Positions 18,962 through 25,902 of a stretch of 32,278 bases of DNA are shown one piece after another. A program made the position numbers and the translations under genes. Source of the stretch: Nocardioides lianchengensis. Its GTDB lineage: Bacteria > Actinomycetota > Actinomycetes > Propionibacteriales > Nocardioidaceae. Each line of letters starts with the position of its first letter. Position 1 is the first letter of the stretch. Location of the stretch: contig NZ_FMZM01000019.1 in the NCBI RefSeq assembly GCF_900101465.1, forward strand, positions 1 to 32,278, written 5' to 3'. Under the pieces are notes generated by a model. That model was not told where the DNA came from. It searched no databases and saw only the letters and a program-made list of their open reading frames with translations.

Positions 18962-20689
18962 GTCGAGCCCGAGGTCGCCCCGGGTCAGCGGCTGCCCACC
19001 GGGCAGCCCGACGTCGACCCGGTCGCCGATCGTGACCGTGCCGTCGACGCTGACGTCGATCGGGGCGTAGCCGGTCTGCAGGCCGGACTCGCCGTCGACG
19101 TACTGCAGCTGCAGGCTGACCGTCTTCAGCGGCACCGAGAACGGCGTCGAGAACCGGTTGAACGTCGGCGCCTCCAGCACGCCGCCGGAGGTGCCGAGCT
19201 GGCTGACCACGGTCCAGGTGACCTCGTGGTCGGTGTCGCCCTCCTCGCCGGTGTTCCAGACGACCCAGGGGCCGGCGACGTCGTGGAGGTGACCGAAGTC
19301 GACGAGCCCGGGCGGTACGTCGTCGATGCCGTCGTCCCACGGGACGGTCTCGTGGCCGATCGTGTCCGCCAGCTCGCTGGTGCCGGTGATGCCGAGGTAG
19401 CCCGAGACGGCCCGCGGCTGGTGCAGCAGCGCGATCACGGCCGGGCTGTCGTCGAGGCCGTCGACGAGCTCGCGCAGCTCGACGCCGAGGTCGCGCTCCT
19501 CCAGGCCGGACTCGTTGGTCACCAGGCCGCCGAAGAGCGCCTTGAACGCCGGGTCGGCGGCGCCCGCGATGGTCAGCCCGTCGACGTCGACGGTCTCCAG
19601 GTCCGGCACCTGCACGTCGTGGTCGCGCAGCTGCTCGACGGTGGTGTCGGAGTCGTGGTCGCCCTTGACCGCCACCGTCGGGATGTCCGGGCTGGCGCCG
19701 GCCTCGCCCTTGACGAAGCCCTTCTCGGCCACGGTGCCGTTGGAGCTGATGTCGCCGGAGATGGTGCGGACCATGAGCGCGTCCTCGCCGAGTACCTCGG
19801 CGAGCCTCGGGTACATCGCCTTCCGCGCCCGGGTGCCGACCAGGCTGCCCTGGGGGTCGGCCTCGGCGACCACGACCTTCTCCCCCTCGCGCGGCGTCAG
19901 GTCGGCCGCGTGGAGCGGGAGCTCGGTGTCGAAGGACGCGGCGACGGCGTCGGTGTACGCCCGTGCGTTCTCCTCGATCCGGGTCTGGTTCTTCTCGATG
20001 AACGGCTGCACCTGCTGGGCGACCTCGACGGTCTGCGGGCTGCTGAACGAGACGCCGTCGACCCCCGGCATCGGGTAGGTCTCCGCCTCGTCGTCGCGTG
20101 CGGACCAGGCGTGGAAGGCCTGCAGCGCCACCACGGTCGAGATCCCGAGCCCGGTCGCCAGGACGCCCGCCGTGAGCCCGGCGCGCCAGCGCCAGGAGCC
20201 GCGCCGACGCGGGTACGGCGGCGCTCCCCCGCGGAACGCCGCGGTCAGCAGGCCGCCCACCACGACGCCGATCGCCAGCTCCAGGCGGAGCAGCCCGTCG
20301 ACGACCTGGTCGCGCAGCTCCGCGCCGTACACCTCGGCGACGGCGGCGGGATCGTCGACGAACGCGGCGTTGACCCTCAGGAACGCCGGCGAGACGTACG
20401 ACGACAGCGTGCCGCCGGCTTCCGGCGGGCCGGTCGAGCGGATGTCGGCCCCGAAGCCGCCGGCGCCGGTGCGCTCCCAGTAGATCTTCCCGAGGACGCC
20501 GGTGTCGACGGTCGAGCGCCCGTCGTGGGCGAGCGAGACCTCGACCGGGAACGCGCCCAGGCTGTCCTCGAAGGAGGCGTGCTGGAGCGCCCAGACCACC
20601 GACACGGGCAGGGCGACGAGCGCCGCCGCCAGGCCGTAGGCGAGCCACGCGACCAGGACCTGGGCGACGCGGCGGGCGAGGGAGCTCAT
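18959..20689 (-). CDS. Membrane protein with degenerate metallophosphoesterase domain
   Basis: A 576-residue protein with a hydrophobic N-terminal helix (about 10-34), an extracytoplasmic region, and two more helices (about 133-150 and 172-192). The long C-terminal domain is presumably outside the membrane. That domain keeps some calcineurin-like phosphoesterase marks: SGD at 311-313, GDHDS at 343-347 (usually GNHD), LLHQP near 421-425 and FGHLHD at 465-470. The first metal motif (DxH) expected near residue 276 reads AEADPQG, so the Asp-His pair is missing. Catalysis may be impaired or altered; substrate unknown. Start: ATG with TAGGCT 7 nt upstream; the ~99 residues of open frame further upstream overlap the divergent NUDIX gene and are shadow. 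It lies upstream of cobN on the same strand, but cobN has its own promoter. Confidence 0.75.
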   Translation of the reverse strand: MSSLARRVAQVLVAWLAYGLAAALVALPVSVVWALQHASFEDSLGAFPVEVSLAHDGRSTVDTGVLGKIYWERTGAGGFGADIRSTGPPEAGGTLSSYVSPAFLRVNAAFVDDPAAVAEVYGAELRDQVVDGLLRLELAIGVVVGGLLTAAFRGGAPPYPRRRGSWRWRAGLTAGVLATGLGISTVVALQAFHAWSARDDEAETYPMPGVDGVSFSSPQTVEVAQQVQPFIEKNQTRIEENARAYTDAVAASFDTELPLHAADLTPREGEKVVVAEADPQGSLVGTRARKAMYPRLAEVLGEDALMVRTISGDISSNGTVAEKGFVKGEAGASPDIPTVAVKGDHDSDTTVEQLRDHDVQVPDLETVDVDGLTIAGAADPAFKALFGGLVTNESGLEERDLGVELRELVDGLDDSPAVIALLHQPRAVSGYLGITGTSELADTIGHETVPWDDGIDDVPPGLVDFGHLHDVAGPWVVWNTGEEGDTDHEVTWTVVSQLGTSGGVLEAPTFNRFSTPFSVPLKTVSLQLQYVDGESGLQTGYAPIDVSVDGTVTIGDRVDVGLPGGQPLTRGDLGLD

Positions 20690-20696
20690 CGGCTCA

Positions 20697-20702
20697 AGCC
20701 TA
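20697..20702 (-). promoter_or_regulatory. -10 box of the metallophosphoesterase-like gene (leaderless)
   Basis: TAGGCT on the minus strand ends 7 nt before the ATG at 20689. No ribosome site fits between them. Confidence 0.55.
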
Positions 20703-20711
20703 CGGGGCGGG

Positions 20712-20717
20712 CACACT
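20712..20717 (+). promoter_or_regulatory. Candidate -10 box of the NUDIX gene (leaderless)
   Basis: CACACT ends 6 nt before the GTG at 20724. The first base differs from TANNNT, so this is weaker than its divergent partner 10 bp away. Confidence 0.4.
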
Positions 20718-20723
20718 GGGCCG

Positions 20724-21182
20724 GTGATGAGTGCGAGCTGGGCGAGCTGCGCGCGCGGCCACGTGCACTGGGGCCGGCGCGGCGCGGCCGGCCTGCTGCT
20801 CGCCGACCGGGGCCGGGTGCTGCTCCAGCTGCGCGCCCGCTGGGCCCACCAGGGCGGCACCTGGTCGATCCCCGGAGGCGCCCGCGAGGCGGGCGAGTCG
20901 TACGCCGACGCCGCCCTGCGCGAGGCCGAGGAGGAGCTCGGCGTCGACGCGGACGCCGTCGACGTCCGGGGCTCGTACGTCGCCACCTGCGGAGGCTGGA
21001 CCTACGAGACCGTGCTCGCCGTCCCGCTCACCGGCCTCGCGCTCGCCGACCGCTCCGAGAGCGACGGCCACCGCTGGGTCCCCGCCGCCGACGTCGCCGA
21101 CCTGCCCCTCCACCCCGCCTTCCGCGCCGCCTGGGACGACCCCGCCGGCGCCCTCCGCGCCTTCGTCACCCCCGGTGGTTGA
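20724..21182 (+). CDS. NUDIX hydrolase
   Basis: A 152-residue cytoplasmic pyrophosphohydrolase. The NUDIX box is complete at about residues 51-74: GG-AREAGES-YADAAL-REAEEELGVD, with the REAEEE metal ligands. The N-terminal CARGHVHWGRRGAAGLLL is typical of an actinobacterial subfamily annotated only as NUDIX; the nucleotide substrate cannot be inferred. The GTG start was preferred over the ATG one codon later because CACACT ends 6 nt before it. The stop codon (TGA) and the last two Gly codons lie inside a REP-like repeat (GGTGGTTGAG), so the present C-terminus was set by that repeat. Confidence 0.9.
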   Translation: MMSASWASCARGHVHWGRRGAAGLLLADRGRVLLQLRARWAHQGGTWSIPGGAREAGESYADAALREAEEELGVDADAVDVRGSYVATCGGWTYETVLAVPLTGLALADRSESDGHRWVPAADVADLPLHPAFRAAWDDPAGALRAFVTPGG

Positions 21183-21215
21183 GCAGGTCGCGCTAGCGAC
21201 CGTGTCGAAACCCCC
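21174..21215. repeat. REP-like element after the NUDIX gene
   Basis: The element starts GGTGGTTGAGCA and ends TGTCGAAACCCCC. The core GGTCGC-GCTA-GCGACC (21186-21201) is a hairpin with a 6-bp stem. It supplies the TGA stop of the NUDIX gene and may also act as a terminator. Confidence 0.75.
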
Positions 21216-21228
21216 GCACCCGAACGCC

Positions 21229-21234
21229 TAGACT
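21229..21234 (+). promoter_or_regulatory. Candidate -10 box of the guanidine riboswitch-gdx transcript
   Basis: TAGACT lies ~25 bp before the riboswitch core and after the REP element, a suitable position for the gdx leader promoter. No clear -35 box is seen. Confidence 0.4.
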
Positions 21235-21259
21235 GACCCCCACGGCTCCGGCGGAGCCG

Positions 21260-21302
21260 CCGGACGAGGGAGCCGTACCCGGACTGCGACAAGACGGCCG
21301 CG
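21260..21302 (+). ncRNA. Guanidine-III (ykkC-III) riboswitch
   Basis: The sequence CCGGACGAGG, then GCCGTACCCGG, then GACAAGACGGC follows the compact guanidine-III pseudoknot motif almost base for base. It ends at the AAGGAG ribosome site (21303-21308) that lies 6 nt before the gdx GTG, so guanidine binding would control access to the ribosome site. An upstream hairpin (GGCTCC-GGC-GGAGCC, 21244-21258) directly abuts it. Confidence 0.9.
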
Positions 21303-21314
21303 AAGGAGCCCCTC

Positions 21315-21629
21315 GTGCCCTGGATCGTCCTCATCGCCTCCGGCGTCCTCGAAGCCGTCTGGGCGACCGCCCTCGGCCGTTCCGCCGGCCTCACCCGCCT
21401 CGGCCCGACCGTGGTCTTCGCGGTCACCGTCGTGGCCAGCATGGTCGGCCTCGCCTACGCCATGCGCACCCTCCCGACCGGCACGGCGTACGCCGTCTGG
21501 GTCGGCGTCGGCGCGTCGCTGACCGTCGTCTACGCGATGCTCACCGGTGACGAGCCGGTCAGCGTCGTGAAGGTGCTGCTGATCCTCGGGCTGGTGTCCT
21601 GCATCGTGGGCCTCAAGCTGGCCCACTGA
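21315..21629 (+). CDS. gdx: Guanidinium exporter Gdx/SugE (small multidrug resistance family)
   Basis: A 104-residue protein with four membrane helices. The essential proton/substrate-coupling Glu is at residue 13 (SGVLEAVW), followed by Trp16, as in SugE/Gdx; GTAYAVWVGVG in helix 3 and GLVSCIVGLKLAH at the end are also family marks. Family members export guanidinium in exchange for protons as dual-topology dimers. The guanidine-III riboswitch directly upstream gives independent support for guanidinium as substrate rather than general drug efflux. A single gene, so a homodimer is expected. It is followed after 7 bp by a REP-like element that separates it from convergent selO. Confidence 0.93.
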   Translation: MPWIVLIASGVLEAVWATALGRSAGLTRLGPTVVFAVTVVASMVGLAYAMRTLPTGTAYAVWVGVGASLTVVYAMLTGDEPVSVVKVLLILGLVSCIVGLKLAH

Positions 21630-21636
21630 CCTGCCC

Positions 21637-21683
21637 GGTGGTTGAGCAGCGAAGGACGAAGTCCTGAGCGTGTCGAAACCCCC
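21637..21683. repeat. REP-like element between gdx and selO
   Basis: Begins GGTGGTTGAGCAGCGAAGGA and ends TGTCGAAACCCCC, with the inner hairpin AGGAC-GAA-GTCCT. It lies between two convergent genes and could terminate both. Same family as the copies at 25547 and 25637. Confidence 0.75.
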
Positions 21684-21710
21684 GCACCCGACCGCCGACG
21701 GCAGGCCCGC

Positions 21711-23171
21711 TCACGTCCCGCAGAACGTCCGGAACCCCGCGGCGAACGCGTCGCTGCCCGGCTCGGCGTGGCGCTCCAGCCCCGGCCGCTCGTCGTACGG
21801 CGCGGTGACGGCGTCGAGCAGCTCGGTCAGCGGATCAAGGTCGCCCGCGGTCGCCGCATCGAGGGCCTCCTCGACCAGGTGGTTGCGCGGGACGTAGACC
21901 GGGTTGACCCGGTCCATCGCGTCCGCGTCCGGGCCGAGCGCGCGCCAGCGCTCGGTCCAGGCGTCGAACGCGGCCAGGTCGAGGACCCGAGCGCGCGCCG
22001 GCTCGGCGTCGCCGCGCGCGGCTGCTCCGAGCGCACGGAAGAACGACGTGTGGTCGACCCGGCCCTCCTTCATCAGGGCCAGCAGGTCGTCGGCGAGCGG
22101 GCGGGCAAGCTCGTCGTCGACCTCCGCGGGCAGGCCGAGCTTGGCGCGGAGGCCGGCGTACCACTGGTCGGTGTAGCGGAGCCGGAAGCCGCGCAGCGAC
22201 TCCAGGGCCAGCTCGACGGCCTGCTCCTGGTCGTCGTGGAGCAGCGGCAGCAGCGCCTCGGCAAGCCGGGCGAGGTTCCACTCGGCGACCACGGGCTGGT
22301 TGCCGAAGGCGTAGCGGCCCTGCTCGTCGATCGAGCTGAAGACCGTCGTCGGGTCGTAGGCGTCGAGGAACGCGCACGGGCCGTAGTCGATGGTCTCGCC
22401 GGAGATCGTCATGTTGTCGGTGTTCATGACGCCGTGCACGAAGCCGACCAGCATCCAGCGCGCGACCAGGTCGGCCTGGGCGGCGACGACCGCCTCGTAG
22501 AAGGCCCGGTACGGCGCCTCCGCGTCCGCCGCCTCGGGGTGGTGCCGGGCGATCGCGTGGTCGGCCAGGCGCCGCGTGAGGTCGACGTCCCCGCTGGCAG
22601 CGGCGTACTGGAAGCTGCCGACGCGCAGGTGGCTGCTCGCAACCCGGGCCAGCACGGCACCGGGCAGGACGGTCTCGCGGCGGACCGGCCGGCCGGTCGC
22701 CACCACCGCCAGCGAGCGGGTGGTCGGGATCCCGAGCGCGTGCATGGCCTCGCTGATCACGTACTCGCGGAGCATCGGCCCGACGGCCGCGAGGCCGTCA
22801 CCGCCGCGGGCCAGCGGCGTCCGGCCGGAGCCCTTCAGGTGCAGGTCCCGGTGTCCGCCCTCGGCATCGGTGAGCTCGCCCAGGAGCAGCGCGCGCCCGT
22901 CGCCCAGCCGCGGGCTGAACCCGCCGAACTGGTGGCCGGCGTACACCTGGGCGACCGGGGTCGCTCCCTCGGGCGGCGTCGTGCCGGTGAGCAGGCCGAG
23001 GTCCGCGCGCAGCGCGTCGGCGTCGAGCCCCAGCTCGGATGCGAGCGACTCGTTGAGCACCAGCAGCCGCGGCTCGGGCGCCTCCTCGGCCTGCCAGGGC
23101 AGCGCGAGCTCGGGGAGCGCGTCGGCGAAACGATGACCGAGCACGAGGGTCGAGACGGGGGTGACGCTCAT
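21711..23171 (-). CDS. selO: Protein adenylyltransferase SelO (YdiU family pseudokinase)
   Basis: A 486-residue SelO protein. SelO enzymes have an inverted kinase-like fold that transfers AMP from ATP to Ser, Thr or Tyr of target proteins, linked to oxidative stress. Marks seen: VYAGHQFGGFSPRLGDGRAL, HLKGSGRTPLARGGDG, REYVISEAMHALGIPTTRSLAVV, and the active-site stretch HGVMNTDNMTISGETIDYGPCAFLD with the metal-binding Asn and Asp. The C-terminus is FCGT: one Cys only, so no CxxC-type redox pair at the tail. Start: ATG with TAGGCT exactly 6 nt upstream (leaderless). It lies 23 bp after the RNB gene on the same strand but has its own promoter. Confidence 0.95.
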   Translation of the reverse strand: MSVTPVSTLVLGHRFADALPELALPWQAEEAPEPRLLVLNESLASELGLDADALRADLGLLTGTTPPEGATPVAQVYAGHQFGGFSPRLGDGRALLLGELTDAEGGHRDLHLKGSGRTPLARGGDGLAAVGPMLREYVISEAMHALGIPTTRSLAVVATGRPVRRETVLPGAVLARVASSHLRVGSFQYAAASGDVDLTRRLADHAIARHHPEAADAEAPYRAFYEAVVAAQADLVARWMLVGFVHGVMNTDNMTISGETIDYGPCAFLDAYDPTTVFSSIDEQGRYAFGNQPVVAEWNLARLAEALLPLLHDDQEQAVELALESLRGFRLRYTDQWYAGLRAKLGLPAEVDDELARPLADDLLALMKEGRVDHTSFFRALGAAARGDAEPARARVLDLAAFDAWTERWRALGPDADAMDRVNPVYVPRNHLVEEALDAATAGDLDPLTELLDAVTAPYDERPGLERHAEPGSDAFAAGFRTFCGT

Positions 23172-23177
23172 GCCCCG

Positions 23178-23183
23178 AGCCTA
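23178..23183 (-). promoter_or_regulatory. -10 box of leaderless selO
   Basis: TAGGCT on the minus strand ends 6 nt before the ATG at 23171, in the short gap after the RNB stop codon. Confidence 0.6.
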
Positions 23184-23194
23184 CGGTCGCCCCG

Positions 23195-24646
23195 CTACTC
23201 GACGACCAGCTCCACCTTCCGGGTCGCCAGGTCGGCGACGGTCAGGCGGGCCCGGACGTCGGTGCCGAGCGGCAGGTCCCGCTCGGAACGGACCGGCGCC
23301 TCGACCGCCGGATCCTCCAGCGTCACCGTGCCCCGCTTCGGGTCGTCGTCGCGCACGTCGACCACGACGCCGGCGAACTCCTCGCCGACCCGCGACGAGA
23401 GCAGACCCGCCTCGACCAGGTCGAGGACGCCGTTCTCGTACTGCCGCGCGCGCCGGGCCGAGTCCTGCAGCGTCTTGGGCAGCCCGGGCAGCGCCTCCAG
23501 CACCCAGGCGGGTACGTCGGTGTCGGCGCAGAGCGCCACGCAGACCTCGCCGGCGTACCGGTCGCCGAGGCGGCGCAGCGGGGCGGTCACGTGGGCGTAC
23601 TCGGAGGCCAGCGCCGCGTGCCGCGGGTCCGCGGGCACCTCGCCGTCGAAGCCGACGTACCCGGCGCCGCGGAGCAGCCGGGTGCAGGCGACCAGCATCG
23701 CCGCGTGCTTGGGCTGCGTCGGGTCCAGGGTGCGGACGAAGTCGGGGTAGAGCATCTCCGCGGGCCACTCGATGCCCAGCGCCCGGGCCTCGCGGTGCAG
23801 CCGCTTCACGTCCCGCGGGTCCGCCGGCGGCAGGGTCCGCAGCAGCCCGACCCGCGCGTAGACCATCAGCGACGCTGCGGCGAAGCCGGTGAGCAGCGAG
23901 ATCTGGGCGTTCCACTGCTCGACGGGCAGCAGGCTGCGGAACTCCAGCGACCAGGCGCCGTCCTCGGAGACCGTGACCTCCTGCTCGGGCAGCGGCAGCG
24001 AGACGCCGCCGCGGGCCGCCTCTCGGGCCAGCCGCAGCTCGCCGACCTCCTTCAGCACGACCAGGCTCTCGGAGGCCTCGCCGCTGTCGATCGCGCGCTG
24101 CGCGTCGTCGTAGGTGAGCTGGGCGGTGGAGCACACCCGCGCCCGCTCGACCGTCACGTCGGTGCGCTCGCCCTCGGCGGTCAGCCGGATCGTCCACAGC
24201 AGCGCCGGGCGGACCTGGTCGGGCAGCAGCGAGCCCGCGTCCTCAGAGATCACCTTCGGGTGCAGCGGGACCTTCATGTCGGCGCCGTAGAGCGTCTCGC
24301 CGCGCTTGTTGGCCTCGACGTCGACCGGTCCCCCAGGCTCGACGAACGCGGCGACGTCGGCGATCGCGTAGTGCACGACGTACCCGTCGCCGTCGCGCTC
24401 CAGGTGCAGCGCCTGGTCGAGGTCGCGCGCACCCTCGGGGTCGATCGTCACGAACGGCAGGTCGGTGCGGTCGAGCTCGGGCAGCCGCGGGTTCGCCGCC
24501 GCCCGCGCCGCGGCCTCCTCCACCTCGGGCGGGAAGGCGGGCGTCACGCCCAGCTCCTCCTGCAGGCGTACGACGCCCTCGCGCAGCGGCGCCGGGGCGC
24601 CGTCCGCGCTCGACGACCGGACCCGGACCACGCGGTTGCTCGGCAT
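23195..24646 (-). CDS. RNB-domain exoribonuclease (RNase II/R family), short form
   Basis: A 483-residue protein dominated by the RNB catalytic domain (about residues 55-390). The metal-binding cluster reads IDPEGARDLDQAL near residue 70: three Asp of the usual four are present, but the position of catalytic Asp210 of RNase II (DxDD) is Gln. This DLDQ form is, as I recall, common in actinobacterial relatives. Other marks are YAIADVAAFV, RGETLYGADMKVPLHP, YARVGLLRT and SEYAHVTAPLRRLGDRYAG. N-terminal cold-shock domains are missing, and only a short beta-rich C-terminal domain remains (about 415-483) in place of a standard S1. It presumably degrades RNA 3' to 5'. The start is an ATG with TATGTT 6 nt upstream. 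Confidence 0.9.
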   Translation of the reverse strand: MPSNRVVRVRSSSADGAPAPLREGVVRLQEELGVTPAFPPEVEEAAARAAANPRLPELDRTDLPFVTIDPEGARDLDQALHLERDGDGYVVHYAIADVAAFVEPGGPVDVEANKRGETLYGADMKVPLHPKVISEDAGSLLPDQVRPALLWTIRLTAEGERTDVTVERARVCSTAQLTYDDAQRAIDSGEASESLVVLKEVGELRLAREAARGGVSLPLPEQEVTVSEDGAWSLEFRSLLPVEQWNAQISLLTGFAAASLMVYARVGLLRTLPPADPRDVKRLHREARALGIEWPAEMLYPDFVRTLDPTQPKHAAMLVACTRLLRGAGYVGFDGEVPADPRHAALASEYAHVTAPLRRLGDRYAGEVCVALCADTDVPAWVLEALPGLPKTLQDSARRARQYENGVLDLVEAGLLSSRVGEEFAGVVVDVRDDDPKRGTVTLEDPAVEAPVRSERDLPLGTDVRARLTVADLATRKVELVVE

Positions 24647-24652
24647 GACGGC

Positions 24653-24658
24653 AACATA
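24653..24658 (-). promoter_or_regulatory. -10 box of the leaderless RNB gene
   Basis: TATGTT on the minus strand ends 6 nt before the ATG at 24646. The 18-bp space to the divergent yaaA start also has to hold any yaaA signal; on the plus strand these same bases read AACATA and end 6 nt before the yaaA GTG. Confidence 0.55.
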
Positions 24659-24664
24659 CCCACC

Positions 24665-25420
24665 GTGCTGATCGTGCTACCGCCCAGTGAGGGCAAGACC
24701 GAGCCGCGTCGCGGCAAGCCGCTCGACCTGGCGACGCTGTCCTTCCCGTCGCTGACCCCCACCCGGGAGCGGATCATCGCCGCGCTGGTCGACCTCTGCA
24801 CCGGCGACGTCCCCACGGCGGCGCGGGTGCTGGAGGTCGGCGCCACCCAGCACGACCTGGTCGCGCTCAACGCCCGCCTCGAGTCCGCCCCGACCGCACG
24901 GGCCGACCAGGTCTACGCCGGCGTCGTGTACGACGCCCTCGACGTCGCCACCCTCTCGACCGCGGCCCGCCGACGCGCGACGTCCCGGCTCGCGGTCACC
25001 TCCTCCGTCTTCGGCCTGGTCCGGCCCGGGGACCGGATCCCGTCGTACCGGCTCTCGGGCGGGACGTCCCTCCCCGGCCTCGGCCCGGTCGCCGGCGCCT
25101 GGCGCGCGACCCTCGGCCCGGCCTTCGAGGAGGCCGTCGGCGACGGCCTGCTCGTCGACCTCCGGTCGGGGATGTACGCCGCCTTCTGGCGCCCGACCTC
25201 GCCCCGCGTCGCCACGGTCCGCGTGCTGCACGAGGTCGACGGCGTCCGCAAGGTGGTCAGCCACTTCAACAAGGCCACCAAGGGCCGCATCGTCCGCGCC
25301 CTCCTGGAGGACGGCGCCAACCCCCGCACCCCCGCCCGCCTCGCCGAGGCCCTCCGCGACCTCGGCTGGACCGTCGAGCTCGACGGCTCCCAGCTCGACG
25401 TCATCGTCACCGCCCTCTGA
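24665..25420 (+). CDS. yaaA: YaaA family peroxide-stress protein (DUF328/UPF0246)
   Basis: A 251-residue cytoplasmic protein of the YaaA family. In E. coli, YaaA lowers free intracellular iron during peroxide stress and binds DNA. Marks: LIVLPPSEGKTEPRRG at the N-terminus, QVYAGVVYDALD near residue 80, SSVFGLVRPGDRIPSYRLSGG near 117, and SHFNKATKGRIVRALL near 200. The start is GTG (VLIVLPPSEGK), 18 bp from the divergent RNB start; longer upstream frames are shadow over that gene. Next to selO, also an oxidative-stress gene, it suggests a loose redox-stress cluster. Three REP-like elements follow the stop. Confidence 0.9.
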   Translation: MLIVLPPSEGKTEPRRGKPLDLATLSFPSLTPTRERIIAALVDLCTGDVPTAARVLEVGATQHDLVALNARLESAPTARADQVYAGVVYDALDVATLSTAARRRATSRLAVTSSVFGLVRPGDRIPSYRLSGGTSLPGLGPVAGAWRATLGPAFEEAVGDGLLVDLRSGMYAAFWRPTSPRVATVRVLHEVDGVRKVVSHFNKATKGRIVRALLEDGANPRTPARLAEALRDLGWTVELDGSQLDVIVTAL

Positions 25421-25427
25421 CCCCTGC

Positions 25428-25479
25428 GGTGGTCGAGCGCCCGTCGAGACCCCCGCAGCCAGCAAGCAACCTCCGGTAG
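25428..25479. repeat. REP-like element, short copy, after yaaA
   Basis: Reads GGTGGTCGAGC, GCCCGTCGAGACCCCCGCA, then AGCAAGCAACCTCCGGTAG. Compared with the next two copies it lacks the ~22-bp hairpin segment AGTGAAGGACGAAGTCCTGA. The shared tail suggests that the three copies arose by local duplication. Confidence 0.75.
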
Positions 25480-25520
25480 CTCGGCCCTGCCGACGGTCAC
25501 TGTCGCCGGTGATCGCCGCC

Positions 25521-25546
25521 GGTGGTCGGCGCCGGTGGTCGGCGCC
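25521..25546. repeat. 13-bp tandem duplication of the REP head
   Basis: GGTGGTCGGCGCC occurs at 25521 and 25534 and leads into the GGTGGTCGAGCAG head of the next REP copy at 25547, giving three heads in register at a 13-bp period. Confidence 0.7.
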
Positions 25547-25620
25547 GGTGGTCGAGCAGTGAAGGACGAAGTCCTGAACGCCCGTCGAGACCCCCGCACC
25601 CAGCAAGCAACCTCCGGTAG
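25547..25620. repeat. REP-like element, full copy 1 upstream of DUF222 gene
   Basis: A 74-bp unit: head GGTGGTCGAGCAGTGAAGGA, hairpin AGGAC-GAA-GTCCT, complementary arm CCCGTCGAGACCCCC, then tail CAGCAAGCAACCTCCGGTAG. Nearly identical to the copy 90 bp downstream. Confidence 0.8.
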
Positions 25621-25636
25621 GTCGACCCCCGCCGCC

Positions 25637-25711
25637 GGTGGTCGAGCAGTGAAGGACGAAGTCCTGAACGCCCGTCGAGACCCCCGCACCCAGCAGGCGA
25701 CCTCTCGGTAG
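25637..25711. repeat. REP-like element, full copy 2 upstream of DUF222 gene
   Basis: A 75-bp unit, identical to the copy at 25547 through the hairpin and complementary arm; the tail differs slightly (CAGCAGGCGACCTCTCGGTAG). Between this copy and 25879 I see no gene. That stretch is less GC-rich than its surroundings, for instance TTCAAAGACATTTACAGAGA near 25752-25771. Confidence 0.8.
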
Positions 25712-25879
25712 GTAGCTCCCTGCCGTGACGTCTGCTCGGTGCACCAGGCCGGTTCAAAGACATTTACAGAGACAAGGGGGCTCACCGTCCGCGGTGATCA
25801 AGGGCCATCACCAGGCTGCTTCTAGCTCTCGGTTCCTATGGGTCGACCGTTCGAACTCGGCTGTGAACAACCCTCGCAT

Positions 25880-25895
25880 TCGATAGCCTGTTCGA
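25880..25895 (+). promoter_or_regulatory. SOS-box-like (LexA) site upstream of DUF222/HNH gene
   Basis: TCGATA-GCCT-GTTCGA matches 10 of 12 fixed positions of the mycobacterial SOS box TCGAAC-N4-GTTCGA with correct spacing. It ends 1 nt before the -10 box, a suitable place for repression. 13E12-family genes were reported among mycobacterial LexA targets, so the assignment is plausible. Confidence 0.5.
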
Positions 25896-25896
25896 G

Positions 25897-25902
25897 TAGA
25901 AT
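25897..25902 (+). promoter_or_regulatory. -10 box of the leaderless DUF222/HNH gene
   Basis: TAGAAT ends 6 nt before the ATG at 25909; no ribosome site is present. Confidence 0.6.

Noticed and set aside
16023..20648. 1541-codon minus-strand frame across cobN and the phosphoesterase-like gene
   Set aside because: Arg/Pro/Gly-rich out-of-frame translation spanning two real genes and a riboswitch; no domain.
18845..21196. 783-codon plus-strand frame
   Set aside because: Antisense of the phosphoesterase-like gene and out of frame with the NUDIX gene; low-complexity product.
21642..23750. 702-codon plus-strand frame
   Set aside because: Antisense of selO and the RNB gene; starts inside a repeat.
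24677..25785. Minus-strand frames encoding repeated VSTGVQDFVLHCSTTG
   Set aside because: The repeated peptide is simply the translation of the REP copies at 25428-25711; the rest is antisense of yaaA.
25745..25790. Possible tRNA fragment or att site near GGTTCAAAGAC in the lower-GC stretch
   Set aside because: No cloverleaf arms can be drawn around it and no integrase gene is present.
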